Shown here piece after piece: positions 48,109-57,036 of a DNA stretch of 64,000 nucleotides. The notes under the pieces are model-generated. The model did not search any database. It saw only the letters and a program-made list of their open reading frames with translations, and was not told the DNA's origin. A program made the position numbers and the translations under genes. Each line of letters starts with the position of its first letter. Positions within the stretch are counted from its first letter, which is position 1. Source of the DNA: Aestuariibius violaceus (GTDB lineage Bacteria; Pseudomonadota; Alphaproteobacteria; Rhodobacterales; Rhodobacteraceae); NCBI RefSeq assembly GCF_040779325.2, contig NZ_JBFONT020000004.1:1-64000 (forward strand), written 5' to 3'.

Positions 48109-49790
48109 TCGGCGCCGCAAAGCGCGCGCATCTCCTCCAGCCCCTCCTTCACGGTCGTGAAGTGCGGGGCCATGCGCGCTTTGGCAGAACTGCAGATCGC
48201 GTCCTTGACCGGTTCGTGCAACGCCGCGAACCCAACCTTGAGGTCCTTTTCCTCGAGATTGTTGAAGAGACGGTTAATCATCCGAACGCCGCTGGCATCG
48301 ACTTCGTTGACCGCGCGCATATCGAGGACCAGACACTCGGCATCCTTCGCCTGCGCGAGGATATCCAGAATTTGCGTTTCGCAGTGGCCCACATTGCCGA
48401 AATAGATCGAGCGGTCGATGCGGATGACGATGACCGGCGTCGTATCCTCCGTCACCTCGTCGCGATCGGTCGAGCGGAAGACGTCATCCTCCCCATCGGC
48501 GGCGCCCACGCGAGTGACGCGGGGCAGGCTGGAAAACCAGAGGAAGGTCAGGACCCCGGCCGCCGCGCCTGCGACGAGGCCCCATTGCACGCCAAGCAGG
48601 ATCGTCGCGAGGAACGCCACCGCAATCACCCCGCCCTCGACCTTGCGGTGCTGCCAGACGGCCTTGATCTCGGTCACCTTCACGAGGCCGAAGACCGCAC
48701 TGATGACAAGGGCAGCGAGTGCCGTTGCAGGCAGCATGGAAAGGGCCGGTCCCCCGAAAAGCATGACCGGGACGACGATGGCTCCCGCAACGGCTGTGGC
48801 GAGCGGCGAGCGGGCGCCGGTATCGAAAACGAGCGCCGAGCGGCTGAGGCTGACGCCCGCGGCATAGCCGCCAGTGAAGCCCGCGGCGACGTTGGCCGCG
48901 CCGACGGCAAGCGCCTCTCTGTCGGTATCCAGCGGTCTGCGGCGGCGGCTTGAGAGCGACTTGGCGACCGCCGTTCCAGTGACGAATACGATGACGGCGA
49001 TGACCGCGCTCGACCCCAGAAGGGAAAGCCAGGGTGCAGGGTCAAGGGGCGGGAGCGTGAGCGTGAAGACCTGACCTTCCGGCGCATCGACCGTCGCGAC
49101 GTCGGGCGCATAGAGCGCGGCGAAGGCGGCAACCGAGATGACCAGAAGCGGGACGCTCTTGACGAGGGCGAGCCGGAAGGGAGGCCGGATGCCGAGGCGC
49201 CAAAGGCCCGCCGCGCAGTAGCGGTCTGCCAGCAGCAGAGAGGCGAGGACGGCCGCCCCGATCAAGACAGTCGGCAGATGGATCGCGCCCGCCGACCAGA
49301 GCGCCTGGACGGCGCCCGGCAGGGTTCCGGAACGGGGGACGTCAAGGCCCAGAAACGGGGGGATCTGGCTGACCGCGATCAGGATCGCGGCGCCAGCGGT
49401 GAAGCCCAGCAGCGCCGGTTCGCTCACGAAGTTGACCAGACGCCCGAGGCGAAAAATACCGAGCAGAAGCAGGACGATACCGACTTCGATCGCGATGATC
49501 GCTGCGGCCTCGGGCGGGGGCAAATCGCTTTGCCCGATCGCGTCGGCGACGAGAAGCGAAGCGAGCGCGACCGGTCCGACCGAGACGAAGGCGCTTTGCC
49601 CCAGAAGCGCGTAGAGGAGTGGCGGGATGATTGCCGTGTAAAGGCCCATCTGCGGCGGCAGGCCCGCCAGCAGCGCATAGGCCATCGCCTGCGGGATCAG
49701 CAGGATCGCAAGGATCGCACCCGCCAGCGCGTCGCTACCGAAAGACTTTGCGCTATAGCCCTTCGTCCAAAGCGGAAGATAATCCGTCAT
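48093..49790 (-). CDS. SulP-family anion transporter with STAS domain
   Basis: 565 residues from ATG 49790. Membrane domain starts DYLPLWTKGYSAKSFGSDALAGAILAILLIPQAMAYALLAGLPPQMGLYTAIIPPLLYALLG, a SulP signature; about twelve helices follow. The C-terminal STAS domain is VIVIRIDRSIYFGNVGHCE...VLDMRAVNEVDASGVRMINRLFNNL. Likely a sulfate or bicarbonate transporter; substrate is not decidable. Confidence 0.92.
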   Translation of the reverse strand: MTDYLPLWTKGYSAKSFGSDALAGAILAILLIPQAMAYALLAGLPPQMGLYTAIIPPLLYALLGQSAFVSVGPVALASLLVADAIGQSDLPPPEAAAIIAIEVGIVLLLLGIFRLGRLVNFVSEPALLGFTAGAAILIAVSQIPPFLGLDVPRSGTLPGAVQALWSAGAIHLPTVLIGAAVLASLLLADRYCAAGLWRLGIRPPFRLALVKSVPLLVISVAAFAALYAPDVATVDAPEGQVFTLTLPPLDPAPWLSLLGSSAVIAVIVFVTGTAVAKSLSSRRRRPLDTDREALAVGAANVAAGFTGGYAAGVSLSRSALVFDTGARSPLATAVAGAIVVPVMLFGGPALSMLPATALAALVISAVFGLVKVTEIKAVWQHRKVEGGVIAVAFLATILLGVQWGLVAGAAAGVLTFLWFSSLPRVTRVGAADGEDDVFRSTDRDEVTEDTTPVIVIRIDRSIYFGNVGHCETQILDILAQAKDAECLVLDMRAVNEVDASGVRMINRLFNNLEEKDLKVGFAALHEPVKDAICSSAKARMAPHFTTVKEGLEEMRALCGADQRSG

Positions 49791-49872
49791 GCTGGCCAAG
49801 TATGACGGTGCGTCCGCTTGGCAACGCTTTGTTTTTGCGAAACTAACCTGGACGAAGCCCCACGCCTCGGCG

Positions 49873-50976
49873 TCAACCCCGATGGATCAGCGTGTCGAAG
49901 AGCTTCGGATCGAGGCTTTCCGCATCGAACGTGTCGCCTTCGGTCAGGACGCTAACGGCGTCGTGGGAATGCAGACTTTCCTGATGGCTCGCCACCACGC
50001 GGAAGTCGCCGATGCGCGGCTCGGCGAGGAGCTGTTCGCAGAACGACCGGGCCGCGTCCTCGACGAAGATCGGGTTGGCGGCGTTGAGTTCAGCGAAGGC
50101 CTGTTCGTCCTCGCGCTTGACCATCACCTGGGTCTCGGTCGGAACGGCGCGGCGGTAGAGCTCGATGAGGTCCTCGAACCAGAGGCAGGTCGCGTCGTGA
50201 TCGAGTTCGACAGAGATGCGCGCGACTGACCGCTGCGAATGGGGGGTGGCGAGCTGGCCGCGGACCTGACGGGCATGTTCGGAAAGCTCGAGCGAACAGG
50301 GGCAGGTCGAGGAATAGACATAGTCCAAATGGATGATTTTCTTGCGAATTCCGTCGCGATCCACGACCTCGAGCGCGATGTTGTAATACTGGTAGCCCTC
50401 AAGGCCGGAGCGGAGGCTTTGCACCTTCATCGGGAAGGAAAACGCCATCTGGATGCGGGCATCGAAGCTTTCGAGATCGGCCTTGTAGTCGTCGAGTGCC
50501 GCCTCGATCACCTCGAAAGAGAACGTCTCTTCCGCGCGGCGGTAGAAGGTCCGCATGATACGCGACATGTTGATGCCCTTCGTCTCGGCATCCAAAGATA
50601 CGGTGCCGGTGACGGAGGTCTCGAGCGTCAGGTCGCCGTTGTCGCGGGTGTGGAACCGGATGGGGAGGCGGAAGTTCGAGATGCCGACATGCTGGATCTG
50701 CTGCCTGGCGCCGCGGATCAGCGACGCAGGGCCGTTCTGCAGGTCGGGCATGGAGGCCTTGTAGTCCTCATCAACCACGAAGGCGTCGGGGTAAGCTCTT
50801 GCGAGGGCTGGATAATTCGACACCTCCCGGCCCGGCAGCAGGCGGGAGACCATGGGGTCGAGCGTCGCGACCTCTTCCGGGGTGACGCCACCGGCCCAGT
50901 GGCGCAACAGCGCAAGGGCATTCGCGGCCTCTTCCCGGGTGGGCTCGCGGTCGAAATCCGTTGTGTGCAGGTTCAT
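49873..50976 (-). CDS. folE2: GTP cyclohydrolase FolE2
   Basis: 367 residues from ATG 50976. VGISNFRLPIRF, GINMSRIMRTFYRRAEE, YVYSSTCPCSLELSEHAR (the catalytic Cys region) and HSQRSVARISVELDHD are FolE2 (COG1469) hallmarks. It makes 7,8-dihydroneopterin triphosphate from GTP for folate and queuosine synthesis. FolE2 enzymes work without strict zinc and often replace FolE under zinc limitation. No clear Zur box was found upstream of it. Confidence 0.95.
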   Translation of the reverse strand: MNLHTTDFDREPTREEAANALALLRHWAGGVTPEEVATLDPMVSRLLPGREVSNYPALARAYPDAFVVDEDYKASMPDLQNGPASLIRGARQQIQHVGISNFRLPIRFHTRDNGDLTLETSVTGTVSLDAETKGINMSRIMRTFYRRAEETFSFEVIEAALDDYKADLESFDARIQMAFSFPMKVQSLRSGLEGYQYYNIALEVVDRDGIRKKIIHLDYVYSSTCPCSLELSEHARQVRGQLATPHSQRSVARISVELDHDATCLWFEDLIELYRRAVPTETQVMVKREDEQAFAELNAANPIFVEDAARSFCEQLLAEPRIGDFRVVASHQESLHSHDAVSVLTEGDTFDAESLDPKLFDTLIHRG

Positions 50977-51464
50977 GGCCGTCCCTCTCCCCCCTGTCGC
51001 GGAGCTCACATATGGGGCGTTTTCACCCCATTTCCATAGATTATGCCGGTAATACGCCGCAGGCTGCTGACCGGACCTGTCAGCAGCGCCACAGAGGTAA
51101 ACGGGGTCTGAGCGGTGCGGACGGCGGGGTTTTCGACGGCAACGGCCGTGAGCGGCGAATCGGGCTGGATTTGCTGGTTAACGAGGGAAAACGGGGATGC
51201 GGCATTCGGTCGGTATCTGGTCGGCATCACGTCGGAGGGGCGGGCGCAACTGACCCGGGTTAATGGGGCGTGCGGTGAATTGCGGCCGCAACGGGCGGAA
51301 TCAATGAGGATCTCAGGGAAATCATTGTTCGAAACACGTACAAAATGGACTGCTTAATCTGAGGACACTATTTTCCGCTTACCTCGCTTCAGCCAAGCAA
51401 AACCGTTGCAGACCGGCGATTTTTGATCCAAGCTGAACGTCGCTTTCGTTGAAGTCATCATGAT
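50977..51464. other. 488-base gap upstream of folE2 and the T6SS-like module
   Basis: No supported gene. An imperfect palindrome with arms ATGGGG and CCCCAT (51012-51031) lies 36 bases before the folE2 start and may be its operator. From about 51300 the DNA becomes visibly more AT-rich, marking the edge of the module. Short frames on both strands (for example 51115-51357) have no ribosome site or recognisable sequence. Confidence 0.5.
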
Positions 51465-52487
51465 ATGTCATTAGTCAATCTGCAGAGCACCGGGCTGGAG
51501 CTTCGTCAAGTCGGGCCTGTGCCACCACTTAACGACGCTGTCGCTGATGCATCGGTGCCGATCCCGTTAGAACCGATCCTTTTTTCTGACGAGTCCATTG
51601 GAACTTATGCCATACTGGACAATGGACGGTTCAACGGCACTCTTCCTGACCTATGCGATGCCGAGGGGCTTCGTGCGGTTTGCCTGTTTCAAGGACAGGT
51701 TGGAAGAAATCTGGCAGATGTTGCGCCCTGGATCGTCCAACTTCTTCCCGGAAGCTCCCTGACCCGCAACCTTTGGACTCACGTGCCGGGCAAAGAGGCA
51801 CCTTGGCATTTCTGGAATCGCAAGCCAGGGATTTACGTCACCGGGCCAGTGTCCTTTGACGAAATGCGAACGCATTTCCGAAAACTGAGCCGGTGGAAGG
51901 ATGACGATGGCAAGGCATTCTTCCTTCGTTTTTGGGAAGCTGCTCCCATGCTCGAATACTTCCGCTGGGTCGCAGATCCGAAACAAGCAGCTCATACCTG
52001 GTTCCAGACAGCAAGCGGCGAGCGCATCGAGTATTTGCTGCCTGTCTACGGTTACGCTTACCATTGCCTGGCTTCAGAACAGTCGCTGTCGGGGAGCCCA
52101 GTCAAAGCGCGCGCCCAGACACCCCTTTCCAGTCGTGACAAGGATGCGCTTTATGAAGGAATCCTGCGTGACCGGGCGTCCTATGTGGTTTGGGGGCTTC
52201 ACACGCGCAATCCAGACGCGTTGGCTGGACGTGACCCCGAAGACGCTATTCAGCAAGCTATCGGAACGATCCGGAAACTGCGCGCCTATGGTGTGACGTC
52301 TGGCCCCGATGTCGCCCGTCTTGTTCGTTGGGAGCTTCTCCTGGGGCGGCATGTCGAGGATTTCGGACCAGATGGGCATGTCGCCCGCATCCTGCGGTCC
52401 GACCTGCGCGACAGCCGCAAAGTGAGTTTGATAGAAGAACAGTTTGAAGCAGCCTTTAGCGGCCCTGCCGGAGCCCTGGTTTCATGA
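51465..52487 (+). CDS. DUF4123-containing T6SS effector chaperone candidate
   Basis: 340 residues. After a short N-terminus comes a DUF4123-like domain: GTYAILDNGRFNGTLPDLCDAEGLRAVCLFQG, DVAPWIVQLLPGSSL, the block FRKLSRWKDDDGKAFFLRFWEAAPMLEYFRWV. DUF4123 (Tap-1/TEC) proteins load effectors onto VgrG or PAAR in type VI secretion. The start is poor in ribosome site, and base composition is more AT-rich than its neighbours. The gene overlaps the next by 4 bases (ATGA). Confidence 0.7.
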   Translation: MSLVNLQSTGLELRQVGPVPPLNDAVADASVPIPLEPILFSDESIGTYAILDNGRFNGTLPDLCDAEGLRAVCLFQGQVGRNLADVAPWIVQLLPGSSLTRNLWTHVPGKEAPWHFWNRKPGIYVTGPVSFDEMRTHFRKLSRWKDDDGKAFFLRFWEAAPMLEYFRWVADPKQAAHTWFQTASGERIEYLLPVYGYAYHCLASEQSLSGSPVKARAQTPLSSRDKDALYEGILRDRASYVVWGLHTRNPDALAGRDPEDAIQQAIGTIRKLRAYGVTSGPDVARLVRWELLLGRHVEDFGPDGHVARILRSDLRDSRKVSLIEEQFEAAFSGPAGALVS

Positions 52488-53368
52488 GCAATTACACGAT
52501 CGAAGCAGGCGACAGCCTGGGTGCACTGGCCCGCGAATGGAGCGTGCCGTTAGCCGATATACTTGAAGCCAATCCGCAGATTACGGATCCCGGCATGATC
52601 CGTGAAGGACAGGTCATTCAGCGGCCGGAAGATGGATCAGCTGCGGCCGAGGCCGAGGCGAATGCAGAAGACATACCGCCAGACCAAACTTGTAACTGCC
52701 AAGGTCCGGTTTTCTTGCATTTCGATGGCAGTGTGATCCGGCTTTACGAAGTGAATCCAAAGCTCTGGCCTGCATTGGAGGCGGCGGCAGCAAATTATAC
52801 GACGTTTCTAAACTGGATTAACGGGAATAAGACGTCAACAGAAGTGACGCTTCGCCTGTCTGAGGATGCGATGGCTGGGATCCCCAATCATAATTCGCGA
52901 GAATACGAACATACGTCAAATCGCGGGCCCACACCTCACGGATCCTGGCGGCTGGATTTCAATCATTGGCGCGCCTCAGATCCGGATCCCAACGACGGAC
53001 GTGTCGAGTATGACAGTCGTGGCAAGTTCACCCACCATAACAGAGATCTCGCCGATCGTGATCGGGTGGCCGTCAATAACTGGAACGAGACAGCGGACTA
53101 TGGCTCAGGTGGCTGGGCAATCACCAATATCCATCTGCCTACAGGTCTCGGTGGACGATCGGGTTTCGTTTTTCACGAAGACGCAAACGCGAATGGATCG
53201 GCAGGGTGTATCGTGGTCGGCTACAGGCAGATCATTCCGTTTTACAACATCGTCTATCCCACGGTGACCATGGGCTTCGAAACAGTCTATCTTCTTGTGG
53301 AGAATTACGAGCACGGTCGGCAAACGCCCAGTTGGACGCGTCACGGCACATCGGAGGATGAGTTTTGA
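52484..53368 (+). CDS. LysM + L,D-transpeptidase-like peptidoglycan effector candidate
   Basis: 294 residues without a signal peptide. An N-terminal LysM (YTIEAGDSLGALAREWSVPLADILEANPQI) precedes an acidic linker and a catalytic domain beginning CQGPVFLHFDGSVIRLYEV. In the last third, GFVFHEDANANGSAGCIVVG has the H-x(n)-S-x-G-C arrangement of YkuD/DUF2778-like (Tlde1) enzymes, with Cys as nucleophile. Those are known as T6SS effectors that alter peptidoglycan of rival cells. It is flanked by a DUF4123 gene and a secreted Cys-rich gene, as chaperone and immunity would be. The assignment as an effector is inference. Confidence 0.72.
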   Translation: MSNYTIEAGDSLGALAREWSVPLADILEANPQITDPGMIREGQVIQRPEDGSAAAEAEANAEDIPPDQTCNCQGPVFLHFDGSVIRLYEVNPKLWPALEAAAANYTTFLNWINGNKTSTEVTLRLSEDAMAGIPNHNSREYEHTSNRGPTPHGSWRLDFNHWRASDPDPNDGRVEYDSRGKFTHHNRDLADRDRVAVNNWNETADYGSGGWAITNIHLPTGLGGRSGFVFHEDANANGSAGCIVVGYRQIIPFYNIVYPTVTMGFETVYLLVENYEHGRQTPSWTRHGTSEDEF

Positions 53369-53859
53369 AACCACAGGCTTTGATACTGGTGCCCTTCCTC
53401 GCCACTGGTGCCGGAGCGGGAGGCAATGACGACCTGTCGAAGCTCTACGCCGGGCTGGAAGATGAGCAATCGGCCTGCTTTGCCGCGACCGCAGAGCCCG
53501 ACGGGCTCCAGACAACCATAGCAGACTTGGTTTTTGCGCTGACAAAGAGCGTTGAAAGCCCCAATGGAACATCTGCCGGCGAAGGTTTTACTTTCGAGTT
53601 GGGCCTAGGCCTGTCGGGACAACCTGATGGGTACGTTATCTACGGTTGCTGCACGCAGGAAGGCTATTGTGGCACAGGAGAAACCTGTGGAGATCAGCCA
53701 ATTTTCGCGGCCCCGATCGCCGACGGTCTGCGCATTGACCTTTCAGCTTACCCCAGGAACGGGCCGACCACTGTCACCGTGCCGGTTGATCAGCGACTTA
53801 CCCTCGGGCCCGAGGATCGAGTTTTTGAGTTAGCTGCAGTTTCCTGCCCCGCCCCGTAA
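53365..53859 (+). CDS. Secreted Cys-rich protein, immunity candidate
   Basis: 164 residues from TTG 53365, overlapping the effector stop (TTGA). Signal peptide KPQALILVPFLATGAGAG; the mature part has seven Cys (SACFAA, GCCTQEGYCGTGETCGDQ, VSCPAP) and beta-like stretches. Immunity proteins against peptidoglycan-attacking effectors act in the periplasm, so a signal peptide directly after a DUF2778-like gene fits. No known family recognised. Confidence 0.6.
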   Translation: MKPQALILVPFLATGAGAGGNDDLSKLYAGLEDEQSACFAATAEPDGLQTTIADLVFALTKSVESPNGTSAGEGFTFELGLGLSGQPDGYVIYGCCTQEGYCGTGETCGDQPIFAAPIADGLRIDLSAYPRNGPTTVTVPVDQRLTLGPEDRVFELAAVSCPAP

Positions 53860-53928
53860 AACACCCGGTATATTCGTGCCTCCTGCGATCGATGTTTCGC
53901 GACGGGTCCTTGAGGTTCATAGGCAGCC

Positions 53929-55089
53929 TTACGTCAATGCGCTTTGCAGATCTGCCAGCAAATCCCCCGCATCCTCTAGCCCGCAGCTGATGCGGATGAG
54001 GCCGGGGGTGATGCCAAGGGCGTCTTTCTGTTCGTCAGGCAGGCGCTGGTGGGTCGTCGTGGCCGGGTGGGTGACGATGCTTTTGGCGTCGCCGAGATTA
54101 TTGGAGATCGTGAAGATCTTCAGCGCGTTGAGGGTGCGGAAGGCGGTCTCTTTGGAGCCGACGTCGATGGAGAGGACGGTGCCGCCGCTGCCCATCTGGG
54201 TCATCGTAAGCGCGTGCTGGGGGTGGTCTGGCAGGCCGGGATAGATGGTGCGGGTCCGGGAGGCGAGGGCCTCGGCCAGGGTCCGGGCCGTGGCGGCCTG
54301 GGCGCGGACGCGGAGGCTCATGGTCTCGAGCCCCTTGAGGAGCATCCAGGCGGTGAAGGGGCTCATCGCGGCGCCGGTATGCTTGAGGTAGGGCTCGACG
54401 GTCTTGCGGATGTAGTCGGTCGTCCCGAGGATGACACCGCCGAGCGCCCTGCCCTGCCCATCGATATGCTTGGTCGCGGAATAGACGACGACGTCTGCGC
54501 CCTGGGCGATGGCGTTCGAGAAGACGGGCGTCGCGAAGACGTTGTCGACGATCACCATCGCGCCGTGTGCGTGGGCGAGGTCGGAGACAGCGGCGATGTC
54601 GATCACCTCGAGCGCGGGGTTGGAGAGGCTTTCGAAGAAGACGGCCTTGGTGTCGGGGCGGATCGCAGCCTCCCAGGCCGAGAGGTCGGTGCCGTCGACG
54701 AAGGTGACCTCGACCCCGAAGCGGGGGAGGATTTCCTCGAGGATATAGAGGCAGGACCCGAAGAGCGCGCGCGCCGACACCACGTGATCGCCCGCCTTGA
54801 GCATCGACATCAGCGCGCCGTTGACCGCGGCCATGCCGGAAGCGGTGGCGAAGGCATCCTCGGCCCCTTCGATGGCGGCGATGCGGTCCTCGAACATGGC
54901 GACGGTGGGGTTGCCGTAGCGGGCATAGATGAACTCGTCGGGGCCGGATTGCAGGAAGCGCGCCTCGGCGGCCTCGGCTGTGTCGTAGACGAAGCCCTGG
55001 GTGAGGAAGATTGCCTCGCTGACCTCGCCGTATTGCGAGCGGCGGATGCCGGTATGGACGGCCTTCGTCTGTTTCGACCAGTCGGTCAT
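53929..55089 (-). CDS. metZ: O-succinylhomoserine sulfhydrylase
   Basis: 386 residues from ATG 55089. Cys/Met-metabolism PLP fold: KAVHTGIRRSQYGEVSEAIFLTQGFVYDTAE, FATASGMAAVNGALMSML, and YSATKHIDGQGRALGG with the PLP lysine. It makes homocysteine from O-succinylhomoserine and sulfide. The SAM-II riboswitch and terminator at 55109-55204 regulate it by methionine supply. Confidence 0.95.
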   Translation of the reverse strand: MTDWSKQTKAVHTGIRRSQYGEVSEAIFLTQGFVYDTAEAAEARFLQSGPDEFIYARYGNPTVAMFEDRIAAIEGAEDAFATASGMAAVNGALMSMLKAGDHVVSARALFGSCLYILEEILPRFGVEVTFVDGTDLSAWEAAIRPDTKAVFFESLSNPALEVIDIAAVSDLAHAHGAMVIVDNVFATPVFSNAIAQGADVVVYSATKHIDGQGRALGGVILGTTDYIRKTVEPYLKHTGAAMSPFTAWMLLKGLETMSLRVRAQAATARTLAEALASRTRTIYPGLPDHPQHALTMTQMGSGGTVLSIDVGSKETAFRTLNALKIFTISNNLGDAKSIVTHPATTTHQRLPDEQKDALGITPGLIRISCGLEDAGDLLADLQSALT

Positions 55090-55108
55090 TCGGGTGCCTC
55101 CCGGCATC

Positions 55109-55140
55109 AAAAAACCCCGGAGCGCAAAGAGGCACCGGGG
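55109..55140 (-). terminator. Attenuator terminator in metZ leader
   Basis: On the minus strand, CCCCGG...CCGGGG (with an inner GC pair) followed by TTTTTT. The 5' arm is the same CCCC that pairs with GGGG just upstream (GGGG-TCAG-CCCC), so this hairpin and the antiterminator are exclusive. Confidence 0.8.
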
Positions 55141-55148
55141 CTGACCCC

Positions 55149-55204
55149 GACCTCTTTAGCGGTATGTTTAACGTGGCCCGCAATCCGGTCACAAATCGCC
55201 ACAT
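55149..55204 (-). promoter_or_regulatory. SAM-II riboswitch upstream of metZ
   Basis: The minus-strand sequence shows a GTGGC/GCCAC stem with a loop starting GATTT and containing ACCGGATTGC, then GTTAAACAT and the conserved CGCTAAAGAGG. This matches the SAM-II (metA-type) pseudoknot common in alphaproteobacteria. Its 3' segment AAAGAGG (55151-55157) is perfectly complementary to CCTCTTT in the terminator loop (55126-55132), giving a clear antiterminator. SAM binding should release the terminator and stop metZ transcription. Confidence 0.85.
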
Positions 55205-55335
55205 CAGCGGATTAGCCGGGGCGCGCGTGGTGGTCAAGCAACGCGCGGTGCGATGTCATGTTGTTGATACGTTGCCGTCATCGTCCTGAGACATGCGCGG
55301 CCTACGCGCGACACCAACATCTGGTGGTTCGGATC

Positions 55336-56238
55336 ATGACACTGATCAACATCAGCGCCGAAGACGGAAAGCCGGGGGACGCCGCGCGTGCCGCATCCGC
55401 GGAGGGGCCGGTGATCGTGATGATCCACGGGTTCAAGTATGCGCCGGGCCATCCGCACTCCTGCCCGCACGATCTGCTGCTGTCGCTCGATCCGCGGACC
55501 GGGGCAGAGCGCGTTGTCAGCTGGCCGCGGCGGCTGGGCTTTGGGCGCCCGGGCGATGCGGGGACGGCCGTGGCCTTCGGGTGGAACGGGCGAGGCACTC
55601 TGGGGCAAGCATATCTGCGGGCGGGCGTGGCAGGAGAGCGGCTGGCGGCGGAGATCGCGGCCTTGAAGGAGGCGCAGCCGGAGCGGCCCGTTCATATCTT
55701 TGCCCACTCGCTGGGCGCGCGGGTGGCCCTGTCGGCGCTTGGCCATCTTAACCGGGGCGCGGTCGACCGGATGATCCTGCTGACCGGGGCCGAGTTCCGC
55801 GACCGGGCGGCGGAGGCGCTGGAGACGCCCGCCGGGCGGAGTGCGGAGGTCTTCAACGTCACCAGCCGCGAGAACGACCTGTTCGACCTGATGGCCGAGC
55901 GGGTGCTGTCGCCCTTGAACATCTGGCGGCGGACGCTGGGCCACGGGCTGGCCGAGGAGCGGCCGAACTGGGTCGATATCGAGATCGACCATCCGGGCAC
56001 CGCCGCGGCCCTGCGCGACTTCGGCTATCCCATCGCCCCGCCCGCGCAGCGGATCTGCCATTGGTCGGTCTATCTGCGCCCCGGCCTTTTTCCGTTCTAT
56101 CAGGCGCTTCTGCGGCGACCCGAGCAGCTGCCCCTGAGGGTGCTGCGCGCCGCCCTTCCCGGCGCCCAGCAGCGGCGGTGGACACGACTTCTTGCACCGC
56201 CCGCCCCCTTGCCGTTCGCGCGAAAGACGCCATCCTGA
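55336..56238 (+). CDS. Alpha/beta hydrolase
   Basis: 300 residues from ATG 55336. VIVMIHGFKYAPG starts the core, with nucleophile elbow HIFAHSLGARVALSALG, and later VTSRENDLFDLM and CHWSVYL that could supply Asp and His. No signal peptide. It resembles DUF900/lipase-like intracellular hydrolases. Substrate unknown. It is divergent from metZ across the riboswitch region and separate from the GST gene by 29 bases. Confidence 0.72.
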   Translation: MTLINISAEDGKPGDAARAASAEGPVIVMIHGFKYAPGHPHSCPHDLLLSLDPRTGAERVVSWPRRLGFGRPGDAGTAVAFGWNGRGTLGQAYLRAGVAGERLAAEIAALKEAQPERPVHIFAHSLGARVALSALGHLNRGAVDRMILLTGAEFRDRAAEALETPAGRSAEVFNVTSRENDLFDLMAERVLSPLNIWRRTLGHGLAEERPNWVDIEIDHPGTAAALRDFGYPIAPPAQRICHWSVYLRPGLFPFYQALLRRPEQLPLRVLRAALPGAQQRRWTRLLAPPAPLPFARKTPS

Positions 56239-56267
56239 CCGCCAGAACATTCTGACGGGAGGGCCCC

Positions 56268-56969
56268 ATGGCCATCGAACTTTACTACTGGCCCACGCCG
56301 AATGGCTGGAAGATCACCATCGCGCTGGAAGAGATGGGGCTGCCCTATAACCTGCATCTGATCGATATCGGCAAGGGAGAGCAGTTCGCGCCCGACTTCC
56401 TGAAGATCGCGCCGAACAACCGGATGCCAGCCATCGTCGATCCGGAGGGTCCGGACGGGGCGCCGATTTCGATTTTCGAGTCAGGCGCGATCCTGCAATA
56501 TCTGGCCCGCAAAACCGGCCGCTTCGGCGGCGCGACGGAACGGGACCGGATCGCCGTCGACCAGTGGCTGATGTGGCAGATGGGCGGCCTTGGCCCGATG
56601 GCGGGCCAAGCACATCATTTCCTGAAATACGCGCCCGCGATGGATCCACCGAACGACCTGCCCTACGCGAAGGACCGATATAGGGGCGAGGTGGCGCGGC
56701 TCTATGGTGTGCTCGACCGGCAATTGGCGGATCACGAGTATGTGGCAGGCGCGGAGTTCACCATTGCCGATATGGCGATCTGGCCCTGGGCGTCGCTCTG
56801 GGAAGGCCAGCAGCAGAGCCTCGACGACAAGCCGAACATGGCCCGCTGGCTTGATCTGGTCGGCGCGCGGGACGGCGTGCAGCGCGGGCGTGCCATTGCT
56901 GCCGAGAAGCGATCGAATATCGAAAGCGACCGCAAGGCGCAGAGCGTGTTGTTCGGCAAGCGCGCGTAG
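56268..56969 (+). CDS. Glutathione S-transferase (YghU/YfcG-like)
   Basis: 233 residues. IELYYWPTPNGWKITIALEEMGLPYNLHLIDIGKGEQFAPDFLKIAPNNRMPAIVD is the thioredoxin-like half, with the SGAILQYLA pattern next, and EFTIADMAIWPWASLWEG the helical half. The TPNGWKI motif is typical of the YghU/YfcG group, which often use two glutathiones for disulfide reduction. Confidence 0.9.
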   Translation: MAIELYYWPTPNGWKITIALEEMGLPYNLHLIDIGKGEQFAPDFLKIAPNNRMPAIVDPEGPDGAPISIFESGAILQYLARKTGRFGGATERDRIAVDQWLMWQMGGLGPMAGQAHHFLKYAPAMDPPNDLPYAKDRYRGEVARLYGVLDRQLADHEYVAGAEFTIADMAIWPWASLWEGQQQSLDDKPNMARWLDLVGARDGVQRGRAIAAEKRSNIESDRKAQSVLFGKRA

Positions 56970-57036
56970 CTTCAACCGATTCTTAAGGATCGGCAGGCCA
57001 GTCTGAACCGGTAGCGACCAGTTCGGAGTGTTGGTT

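Noticed and set aside
46471..48120. 549-codon open frame on the minus strand across glyA
   Set aside because: It is a shadow of the high-GC glyA and nadK coding frames; its translation has no recognisable domain.
51115..51357. 80-codon + frame before the DUF4123 gene
   Set aside because: No ribosome site, no domain, and it lies across a composition boundary.
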